NCBI RefSeq assembly: GCF_023913755.1
Contig: NZ_JAMXBJ010000048.1
Span: 62,001-126,000, forward strand
Source of the DNA: Pseudarthrobacter cellobiosi
GTDB lineage: Bacteria > Actinomycetota > Actinomycetes > Actinomycetales > Micrococcaceae
Direction of reading: 5' to 3'
Length of the DNA stretch: 64,000 bases
Of the stretch, positions 57,105 through 64,000 are shown piece after piece. The position numbers were made by a program, and so were the translations under genes. The notes below the pieces were generated by a model, which did no database searches, had not been told where the DNA came from, and saw only the letters and a list, made by a program, of their open reading frames with translations. The first letter of the stretch is position 1; each line of letters opens with the position of its first letter.

Positions 57105-58385
57105 GTGAGCCACCACGGAAGCAGCGGATCCCCGCGAACTGTCCGCGACGTCGTCTTTGTTGACGGCGTCCGCACGCCCTTCGGCCGGGCCGGCGAGAAA
57201 GGCATCTACGCCGGAACCCGCGCCGATGACCTGATGGTGAAGTGCATCCGCGAACTTCTGCGCCGCAACCCCACCCTGCCCGCGGCCCGAATCGACGAAG
57301 TCGCCGTCGCCGCCACCACCCAGACCGGCGACCAGGGCCTGACCCTCGGCCGCACAGCCGCCCTCCTGGCAGGGCTCCCCCGCACCGTCCCCGGATTCGC
57401 CATCGACCGCATGTGCGCCGGCGCCATGACCGCCGTCACCACAACGGCCAGCGGCATCGGCTTCGGCGCCTACGACGTCGTCATCGCCGGAGGCGTGGAG
57501 CACATGGGCAACCACCCAATGGGCTCCGGCGCCGACCCGAACCCGCGCTTTATGTCCGAGCGCTTGGTTGACCCTGCTGCCCTGAACATGGGCAATACAG
57601 CCGAAAACCTGCATGATCGTTTTCCCGCCATCACCAAGGAACGCACAGACGCGTACGCGGTTGCCTCGCAGGACAAACTCGAGGCCGCCTACGCCAAGGG
57701 CCAGATCCAGCCTGACCTCGTTCCGGTCGCTACCCTCAAGCCGGGACAGGGCTGGACGATGAACAGCGTTGATGAGCCGCCCCGCCCGGGAACCACCCTC
57801 GAAGACCTGGCGGCCCTGCGGACTCCCTTCCGCGCCCACGGCCGGGTTACGGCAGGCAACGCCGCCGGCCTGAACGACGGCGCCACTGCCGCCGTCCTGG
57901 CCTCCTCGGAAGCTGCGGCGGAACTGGGCCTGCCGGTCAAAATGCGGCTGGTCAGCTACGCCTACGCGGGCGTCGAACCGGAGGTCATGGGCATCGGCCC
58001 CGTGCCCGCCACCGAAAAGGCCCTGAAGAACGCCGGACTCAGCATGGAGGACATCGGACTTTTCGAGATCAATGAAGCATTTGCCGTGCAGGTCCTCAGC
58101 TTCCTGGACCACTTTGGCATTTCCGACGACGACCCCCGCGTGAACCGGTACGGCGGCGCCATCGCGGTGGGCCACCCCCTCGCGTCCTCCGGGGTCAGGC
58201 TGATGAACCAGCTCGCGCGGCAGTTCGAAGAAGATCCCTCGGTCCGGTACGGGATCACCACCATGTGCATAGGCTTGGGCATGGGCGCCACCGTCATCTG
58301 GGAAAACCCGCACCACGCCGATTACAGCGGTGCCGTCGCAGCACCAGCAGTCAACGAAGCAACCACCGAAGGAGCCGCCGCATGA
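57105..58385 (+). CDS. fadA: Acetyl-CoA acyltransferase (thiolase)
   Basis: The 426-residue thiolase has the acyl-Cys site DRMCAGAM (Cys104), NEAFAVQ, GHPLASSG (His) and a second Cys in TTMCIGLGMGA. It performs the last step of fatty acid beta-oxidation. Its stop overlaps fadB (ATGA), giving a two-gene operon behind a palindromic operator. Confidence 0.96.
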   Translation: MSHHGSSGSPRTVRDVVFVDGVRTPFGRAGEKGIYAGTRADDLMVKCIRELLRRNPTLPAARIDEVAVAATTQTGDQGLTLGRTAALLAGLPRTVPGFAIDRMCAGAMTAVTTTASGIGFGAYDVVIAGGVEHMGNHPMGSGADPNPRFMSERLVDPAALNMGNTAENLHDRFPAITKERTDAYAVASQDKLEAAYAKGQIQPDLVPVATLKPGQGWTMNSVDEPPRPGTTLEDLAALRTPFRAHGRVTAGNAAGLNDGATAAVLASSEAAAELGLPVKMRLVSYAYAGVEPEVMGIGPVPATEKALKNAGLSMEDIGLFEINEAFAVQVLSFLDHFGISDDDPRVNRYGGAIAVGHPLASSGVRLMNQLARQFEEDPSVRYGITTMCIGLGMGATVIWENPHHADYSGAVAAPAVNEATTEGAAA

Positions 58386-60556
58386 GCGCCGCCGATTTCA
58401 CCAAGCTTGCCGAGCTCTTCCCCGACGAAACCGTGACCCACTCGTACGTCCAGGACATCAAGCTGCCTGCCGCCCCCGGCCAGCAGAGCCCCGGAGTTTT
58501 TGCGCTGATCACCCTGGATAACGGCCTGGACCACTCCAAGCCCACTACCCTGGGACCCAATACGCTGGTGGAACTAGGCACGGTCCTGGAGGGCCTGAAG
58601 GAACGTGCGGCCCGCGGCGAGATCGTGGGTGTGGGCGTGACAGGCAAACCGTACTTCCTCGTGGCCGGCGCTGACCTGTCCGCGGTGAAGTCGCTCGAGA
58701 ACCGCGATCATGGCCTGTGGATGGCACAGCTCGGGCACAACGTTTATGCCACGCTGGCCAACCTCGGCGTCCCCAGCTTCGCCTTCATCAACGGCGTTGC
58801 CCTGGGCGGCGGCCTGGAGATCGCCCTGCAGTCCACCTACCGCACGGTGTCTACCGGCGCCGGCGCGTTGGCGCTTCCCGAGGCCTTTATCGGCCTGGTC
58901 CCCGGCTGGGGCGGTGTCTACATCCTGCCGCGCCTGATCGGACCCGAGAACGCGGTCAAGGTGATGATCGAGAACCCGCTCAGCAACAACCGTACGCTCA
59001 ACGGGCCGCAGGCCTTCCAGCTGGGCATCGCCGACGCCCTGTTCGAACCGGCAGACTTCCTGGAACAGTCCCTCGCCTGGGCGGCCACGGTCATCACCGG
59101 CGAGTTGGTCCCGGCACGGGCCAGCGCCGTGGACCCTGCTGATCCAGCCGTTGCCGGGCGCTGGTCCGCAGCGGTCGCCGCCGGCCGGGCGTTTGTGGAG
59201 GCCAAGACCTCCAACGCCTCCCCTGCGCCGGCCAAGGTCCTGGACATCCTCGAAGCCAACCGGACCATGTCCCAGGCCGAATCCGCCGCCCTCGAGTGCG
59301 AAACCCTCGCCGGTCTGATGCAGACGGACGAGTTCCGCGCCACCGTCTACGCGTTCCTGGACCTGGTCCAGAAGCGTTCCAAGCGGCCTGCCGGCGCACC
59401 GGACCGTAAGCTCGCCCGTCCGGTCACCAAGATCGGCGTCGTGGGGGCGGGCCTGATGGCCAGCCAGCTGGCCCTTGTGTTCGCCCGCCAGCTCAAGGTC
59501 CCCGTGGTGATGACGGACATCGACCAGGCCCGTGTGGACAAGGGCGTCGGCTACGTCCACGCCGAGGTGGACAAGCTCCTCGGCAAGAAACGCATCAGCC
59601 AGGACGCAGCCAACCGCACCAAGGCGCTGGTCACGGGATCGGTCTCCAAGGAGGCCTTCGCGGACGCCGACTTTGTCATCGAGGCCGTCTTCGAAGAGCT
59701 GAACGTCAAGAAGCAGGTCTTCGCCGAGGTGGAAGAAATCGTCTCGCCGGACTGCATCCTCGCCACCAACACGTCCTCGTTGTCCGTCACGGCCATGGCC
59801 GAAGACCTCGCGCACCCGGAACGGCTGGTGGGCTTCCACTTCTTCAACCCGGTGGCCGTGATGCCGCTGCTCGAAATCGTGCGCGCACCCAAGACCGACG
59901 ACGCGGTGCTGGCCACCGCTTTTGAGCTCGCCAAGGGCCTCAAGAAGACCGCGGTCCTGGTCAAGGATGCGCCGGCCTTTGTAGTCAACAGGATCCTGTT
60001 GCGGCTGATGGGTGAAGTGACGGCCGCCTTCGACGAAGGCACCCCTGCCGAGGTGGCCGACACTTCGCTGCGTCCCATGGGCCTGCCGATGACACCGTTC
60101 ACGCTGGGTGCCATGGTGGGCCTGCCGGTTGCCCAGCATGTCCAGGAGTCCCTGCACGCCGCTTTCGGAGACCGCTTCGCCGTGTCCACGAACCTGCAGA
60201 AACTGATCGAGAACGGCGTGAAATCACTGTGGGCCCCGGCGGCCGACGGCTCCCAGGAGATCCCGGAGTCCACCCTGTCGCTGATGTCCTTCGGCACGTC
60301 ACCGTCCGCCCGGGACGACGTGCTGCGCCGCGTGCAGGACGCCCTCGCCGAGGAGATCGGGCTGATGCTGGATGAGGGCGTAGTGGCCGGTCCTGAAGAC
60401 ATCGACCTCTGCATGATCCTCGGCGCTGGCTGGCCGATGTTCCTGGGCGGCATCACGCCGTACCTGGACCGTGTTGGCGCCTCCGAACGGGTCAACGGCA
60501 AGCGCTTCCTAGCGCCCGGCGTCGCGTCCGCGTCGGCGTCGCCCGTCCACGCCTGA
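58382..60556 (+). CDS. fadB: Bifunctional enoyl-CoA hydratase/3-hydroxyacyl-CoA dehydrogenase
   Basis: The 724-residue protein from ATG 58382 has an N-terminal crotonase domain (INGVALGGGLEIAL, ALPEAFIGLVPGWGG) and a C-terminal HAD domain with NAD loop IGVVGAGLMASQLALVFARQ, ATNTSSLSV and GFHFFNPVAVMPLLEIV. With FadA it makes the multienzyme of beta-oxidation. Length matches FadB. Confidence 0.96.
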   Translation: MSAADFTKLAELFPDETVTHSYVQDIKLPAAPGQQSPGVFALITLDNGLDHSKPTTLGPNTLVELGTVLEGLKERAARGEIVGVGVTGKPYFLVAGADLSAVKSLENRDHGLWMAQLGHNVYATLANLGVPSFAFINGVALGGGLEIALQSTYRTVSTGAGALALPEAFIGLVPGWGGVYILPRLIGPENAVKVMIENPLSNNRTLNGPQAFQLGIADALFEPADFLEQSLAWAATVITGELVPARASAVDPADPAVAGRWSAAVAAGRAFVEAKTSNASPAPAKVLDILEANRTMSQAESAALECETLAGLMQTDEFRATVYAFLDLVQKRSKRPAGAPDRKLARPVTKIGVVGAGLMASQLALVFARQLKVPVVMTDIDQARVDKGVGYVHAEVDKLLGKKRISQDAANRTKALVTGSVSKEAFADADFVIEAVFEELNVKKQVFAEVEEIVSPDCILATNTSSLSVTAMAEDLAHPERLVGFHFFNPVAVMPLLEIVRAPKTDDAVLATAFELAKGLKKTAVLVKDAPAFVVNRILLRLMGEVTAAFDEGTPAEVADTSLRPMGLPMTPFTLGAMVGLPVAQHVQESLHAAFGDRFAVSTNLQKLIENGVKSLWAPAADGSQEIPESTLSLMSFGTSPSARDDVLRRVQDALAEEIGLMLDEGVVAGPEDIDLCMILGAGWPMFLGGITPYLDRVGASERVNGKRFLAPGVASASASPVHA

Positions 60557-60570
60557 AGCCCCCGCCTGAA

Positions 60571-60631
60571 GAGTTTTGGTCAGATATCGTCCCTGAAGGT
60601 CCTTAAAACCGCGTTATCTGACCAAAAACTC
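60571..60631. repeat. Large near-perfect inverted repeat, possible REP-type element
   Basis: GAGTTTTGGTCAGATA (60571-60586) is almost the reverse complement of TATCTGACCAAAAACTC (60615-60631), differing by one T. It lies between the converging fadB and ABC genes and may terminate both. The form recalls short dispersed palindromes; only a genome search would show copies. Confidence 0.65.
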
Positions 60632-60652
60632 GAAGGTGAGGCCACTGGCCGC

Positions 60653-62179
60653 TCAAATCCGCCGCAAGCGGCCGGCGTCGATTCCCACCAGCCGGTGCGC
60701 GATGGACCGGGCGTAGTCCAGGTCGTGGGTGACCAGCACGACGGCGGCGCCCTCCGCCGTCGTGCTGCGCACTACCCGGTCCAGCGCGGCCAGCCCATGG
60801 CCGTCCAGGGAAACGGTCGGTTCGTCCAGTGCAAGGACTGAGGGACGCCGGGCCAGCACTGTGGCCAGTGCCAGAAGCCGCTGCTGGGACGCGGGCAGTT
60901 CGGCTGGGTGCCGTCCGGCAAGGTGCTCCAGGCCAACGGCGGCGAGGGCTTGCTGCACTGCCTGGTCAGCCGCTGGCTGCCTGCGCTCGAGTCCGAAGCG
61001 GATTTCCCGTTCCACGGTCCGCTCAAACAGCTGGTCCCTGGGCTGCTGGAAAAGTAGCCCCACGTCACCGGACACCCGTCCCGCGGGCTGTCCGCCGATG
61101 TTCCGACCCTTCACCAGCACGCTGCCTGCTGTTGGTTGGAGCAAACCATTGAGGTGCCTCAGCAGCGTCGACTTTCCGGCGCCGTTGGGACCTGTCACCG
61201 CCAGGATCTCGCCCGCGCGGACGGTCAGGCTGAGTCCGTGCAGGACCGGGTCAGCCGGTGGGCCCGGTTGCGCCCTGAACCAGCCTCTGCGCTGTGTCCC
61301 CCGGTACGTGAACGAGAGGTCGCGCAGTTCCAAAGCCGGCGGACCGTCGACGGCGGATTGATAGCCTGCTTCTGCGAGCGGCCGGAGACCTGTATGCGTA
61401 CGGGGGCAAACCACGCCCGCCAGTTCCAGCGCCCCGGCAGCCACGATTTCTGCCGGCGTGCCGGCAGCGGCCACGGTGCCGCCGGCAAGAACCTGCCAGG
61501 TATCGGCGTTGTGCAGGACGGCATCGGCCCGCTGGCTCAGGATCACGACGGCGGTGCCGTCCTGTACGAGGTTCCGCACCAGGGCAGCGAGGTCTTTGGC
61601 TCCGTCTGTGTCGAGGGAGGCGAAGGGTTCGTCCATGATGAGAACCGCGGGGCGGGAAATGACCGCGCAGCCGATGGCCAGGCGGCGCAGCTGACCGCCG
61701 GAAAGCGTGGCAGGGTCCCGGTCCAGCAGCCGGGTCAGGCCGGTCAGGGCTGCCGTGTGCCGGACGGCGCCGGCCATACTCGCACGGTCCACCCCCGCGT
61801 TTTCCAGCCCGAAAGCCAGCTCCTCGGCCACCGTGGCACGGACCGTGGACAAGGCGGCGGCGGGATCCTGCGGCACAAAGCCCACCTGGCGGCCCCAGCC
61901 CCCGGGATCGATCCGCGGATCGGCAGCTGTCCCGGTGAACCGAAGGCGCGTGCCGGCAAGCTCGAGAAAACCCGTAAATGTCCCGCCGTCGCCGGGCAGC
62001 AACCAGCCGGCGAGCAGCCGCCCCAGTGTTGACTTGCCGCTGCCGGACCCGCCGAGCACCGCTGTCAGCGATCCCGCGGCGAAGGACACCTCAAGGCCAG
62101 CCAGAACCGGTTCCTGCTCACCGGGGAAGACAAATTTTTCGATACCCGCAGCCAGAGCCGGAGGTGAGCTTTGCGCCAT
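60653..62179 (-). CDS. ECF transporter double ATPase (EcfA-EcfA' fusion)
   Basis: The 508-residue protein from ATG 62179 has two ABC domains: GGSGSGKST, LSGGQLRRLAIGCAV and MDEPFASLD; then GPNGAGKST, ASQQRLLALATVL and LDEPTVSLD. The second signature is degenerate (ELPASQQRLL replaces LSGGQ). It energises the ECF module with the T and S genes upstream; start and the T stop overlap by one base. The longer open frame upstream is antisense to the T gene. Confidence 0.92.
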   Translation of the reverse strand: MAQSSPPALAAGIEKFVFPGEQEPVLAGLEVSFAAGSLTAVLGGSGSGKSTLGRLLAGWLLPGDGGTFTGFLELAGTRLRFTGTAADPRIDPGGWGRQVGFVPQDPAAALSTVRATVAEELAFGLENAGVDRASMAGAVRHTAALTGLTRLLDRDPATLSGGQLRRLAIGCAVISRPAVLIMDEPFASLDTDGAKDLAALVRNLVQDGTAVVILSQRADAVLHNADTWQVLAGGTVAAAGTPAEIVAAGALELAGVVCPRTHTGLRPLAEAGYQSAVDGPPALELRDLSFTYRGTQRRGWFRAQPGPPADPVLHGLSLTVRAGEILAVTGPNGAGKSTLLRHLNGLLQPTAGSVLVKGRNIGGQPAGRVSGDVGLLFQQPRDQLFERTVEREIRFGLERRQPAADQAVQQALAAVGLEHLAGRHPAELPASQQRLLALATVLARRPSVLALDEPTVSLDGHGLAALDRVVRSTTAEGAAVVLVTHDLDYARSIAHRLVGIDAGRLRRI

Positions 62180-62925
62180 TAGTAAGCACCCGCCGTCGGC
62201 TGCCATAGGCGCGCGGCGATGGCCGCCACCGCCGCGAGCAGCAGAACCACGCGCACGCACCGCTGGACGCGAGAATTCTGTACCTCGCGGTAACTCGTGT
62301 TCGGCCCGGAGCTGCCGAAGCCGCGGGCCTGCAAGGCTGCCGCGCGGGTGCCTGCTTCCTCCACGAGAGCCAGCACCAGGGGAACCGCCTGCCACCGGAA
62401 CGCGCCTGCGCGCCCGACAATTCCAGGCCGGATCACCAGGCCGCGCGCCTCCTGAGCCTGCCGGATCCGTCCCAGCCGTGAGCTGATGGCCGGCAACAGC
62501 GTCAGGGTAGACGCGAGCACAAACGCGAACCGCGCGTGGACGCCGCGGGTGGACAGGGCAGCAACCAGGTCCGGGACGCTGACGGTGAAGGACCACAGCA
62601 GCAGCACCAGCACTGCGGCAGAAAGCTGCGCAGCCCGCTCGAACGCAAAATGGAGGCCTTCCGCGGTGACGCGCGCCGGGCCCCATTGCACCAGAACCGT
62701 GATGCCCTCAGGAAAGAACAGTCCATGCAGGGCCAGCAGCGACAGGACCAGCGGAACCAGGATGACCGCCACCACCGGCAGCATCCGGCGCGCCACTCCT
62801 CCGGCCACCGACAGGCCCGCGGCCGCGGCGATCACGGCGACGGACAGCGGCCAGCTGCCAGCCGCCGTCGTGATGACTGCCGTGCTGCCGGCAGCCGCCA
62901 GCGACGTCAGGGGGTGAAGGCGCAT
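62179..62925 (-). CDS. ECF transporter T component
   Basis: The 248-residue membrane protein from ATG 62925 has hydrophobic segments (GVARRMLPVVAVILVPLVLS; AAQLSAAVLVLLLWSFTVSV) and cytoplasmic coupling helices with EARGLVIRPG and AALQARGFG, the Ala-Arg-Gly motifs that contact the ATPases. It lies 10 bp after the S gene. Confidence 0.9.
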   Translation of the reverse strand: MRLHPLTSLAAAGSTAVITTAAGSWPLSVAVIAAAAGLSVAGGVARRMLPVVAVILVPLVLSLLALHGLFFPEGITVLVQWGPARVTAEGLHFAFERAAQLSAAVLVLLLWSFTVSVPDLVAALSTRGVHARFAFVLASTLTLLPAISSRLGRIRQAQEARGLVIRPGIVGRAGAFRWQAVPLVLALVEEAGTRAAALQARGFGSSGPNTSYREVQNSRVQRCVRVVLLLAAVAAIAARLWQPTAGAY

Positions 62926-62935
62926 CAGGGCTGCG

Positions 62936-63778
62936 TCAGGCGTCCCGGCCGGTGGATTCGCCGGTGGGCTGGCTGATGGATGTTCCCGCAAGCACGCGGT
63001 ACCGCCGGACAAACGGGAACTGCAGGCGGGTGCGGCGCGGCAGGGCGTACACCAGGACGGCCACCAAGGTGAAGACGATGGCCTTGTCCATGGGGTCCGA
63101 GATCAGGGCCTGCTTGGTGATGGCCGCCAGGAGGGTGTCACCCATGGAGCGGAAGGCGCTGACGATGGCACCGGTGGCCAGGCCGGAGGTGCCGCCGAAG
63201 ACGAACGCGGCAACGGGAGCGGAGACCACACCGCCGATGATGCCGGCCAGGAAGCCCGCTACCGGCGCCAGGTAGAAGCGCCGGAACAGGCCGTGGCGTG
63301 CGGCGACGCCGGCCAGGAAGCCGATCAGGGCGGCACCGGCGGCGAACGGCAGGACGGTGGGGTTGAAGAAGGACCAGACGATGCTGCTGAGGGCGCCCGT
63401 GGCTGCTCCGGCGGCGGGTCCGGCCAGGACGGCGATCAGGACGGTGCCGATGGCGTCGAGGTAGAACGGCACCAGGGTGCTGCCCACGAACTGGCCCAGG
63501 ACAATGTTCAGTACCAGTGCCACCGGAATCAGCACCAGCGTGGACACGGGCAGCGTGGGCAGCACGCCGATGATCAGCAGCACCGCGCCCACGAGGAAAC
63601 CGGACAGGGTGATCAGGGCCGAGGCGCTGCCGGGACCGCCGGTGATGTCCGCGGGCTGGTTCAGGACCAGGTAGACGTAGGTGCCGGCGATGGCCAGCGC
63701 TCCGAGGGTTTCCAGCAGGCGGCGGTTCCGGACAGTGGCCGGCGTCGGTGACGGCAGCGCAAGGGAGGGCGATGACAT
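62936..63778 (-). CDS. ECF transporter S component (substrate unknown)
   Basis: The 280-residue membrane protein has about 6-7 transmembrane segments (LSGFLVGAVLLIIGVLPTLP, VLIPVALVLNIVLGQFVGST, YLAPVAGFLAGIIGGVVSAP, AIVFTLVAVLVYALP). It binds the vitamin or metal substrate. Gene order S-T-A is a stand-alone (group I) ECF system. I cannot name the ligand. AGAAGGA precedes the ATG. The region 63779-64000 shows no gene and no riboswitch I can identify. Confidence 0.85.
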   Translation of the reverse strand: MSSPSLALPSPTPATVRNRRLLETLGALAIAGTYVYLVLNQPADITGGPGSASALITLSGFLVGAVLLIIGVLPTLPVSTLVLIPVALVLNIVLGQFVGSTLVPFYLDAIGTVLIAVLAGPAAGAATGALSSIVWSFFNPTVLPFAAGAALIGFLAGVAARHGLFRRFYLAPVAGFLAGIIGGVVSAPVAAFVFGGTSGLATGAIVSAFRSMGDTLLAAITKQALISDPMDKAIVFTLVAVLVYALPRRTRLQFPFVRRYRVLAGTSISQPTGESTGRDA

Positions 63779-64000
63779 GGCGTTCCTTCTGAGGATGCAG
63801 GCTGTGGCGCCCGGATGGCCCGGGCGGTAAGGAATGCCGCCTATGTCACCTCGGCGGCAGCCGGGGGCGTCTGCGCCGGCCCGGTCCGCGGACCAGTCTA
63901 CCGTCCGGAAATCCGCAAGCCGTGCTGGTCCTTGGAGGCAAGCCCACCACTAGGTTCCGCACTACCTTCCGTCCGCTGGCAGCAGCCAGCCGTACGATGT

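Noticed and set aside
58574..60157. Leftward open frame of 527 codons
   Set aside because: Antisense to fadB, whose domains are complete.
62180..62686. N-terminal extension of the ECF ATPase
   Set aside because: It lies antisense-like in another frame over the T component; the ATG at 62179 gives a normal double ABC protein.
63779..64000. Possible riboswitch before the ECF S gene
   Set aside because: I looked for TPP-type signatures on the minus strand and found none; only a normal ribosome site is seen.

Overview
The window is high-GC actinobacterial chromosome carrying one apparently complete temperate siphovirus prophage. The flanking genes (rsmB-fmt-def; ZapE ATPase, sulfurtransferase-SufE, MsrB, DUF6421, DUF3000, RNase D, fadAB, ECF transporter) and frequent GTG starts point to the Micrococcaceae, most likely Arthrobacter or Pseudarthrobacter. 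That placement rests on remembered gene order and was not tested by a search.

Left host flank (1-3396): a leftward, translationally coupled def-fmt-rsmB cluster (rsmB runs off the edge), a PD-(D/E)XK nuclease-like gene, and a long terminator hairpin that originally followed tRNA-Val(CAC). Prophage (about 3397-44511, 41 kb): a 46-bp direct repeat, the 3' part of tRNA-Val(CAC), bounds it at 3397-3442 and 44466-44511; the complete tRNA survives on the right. Left to right it holds a leftward lysogeny block (tyrosine integrase, ImmA/IrrE-like protease, a possible toxin-antitoxin-chaperone set, a membrane protein coupled to the repressor), a divergent promoter/operator region, a rightward early region (Cro-like protein, excisionase-like protein, a ParB-like gene split by a frameshift, a DnaN-like sliding clamp, several HTH and zinc-knuckle proteins, HNH and VRR-NUC nucleases), the packaging and head genes (P27-type small terminase, large terminase, portal, ClpP-like protease/scaffold, decoration protein, capsid), connectors, the tail genes with a -1 frameshift in the assembly chaperones, the tape measure, tail tip and lysis genes, and a deacetylase tail spike. 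At the right end sits leftward cargo: an O-antigen-ligase-like membrane protein and an unknown 301-residue protein.

Right host flank (44512-64000): a rightward tRNA cluster (Gly, Cys, Val, Gly, Val), an MT0933-type small protein, zapE, a sulfurtransferase-sufE-ybaK run, a hydrolase, msrB, DUF6421 and SDR genes, a threonine aldolase, DUF3000, RNase D, fadA-fadB behind a strong palindromic operator, and a leftward three-gene ECF vitamin-type transporter.

How the phage parts fit: integrase and the excisionase-like protein would act on attL/attR. Paired 10-bp repeats on both arms are probable integrase arm sites. The phage supplies a sliding clamp but no visible polymerase, helicase or primase, so it probably recruits the host replisome. 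The most interesting points are the possible HigB-HigA-SecB-like module, the split ParB-like gene, a small protein that carries a copy of the large-terminase N-terminal motif, and a glycan-related spike and cargo pair at the right end.
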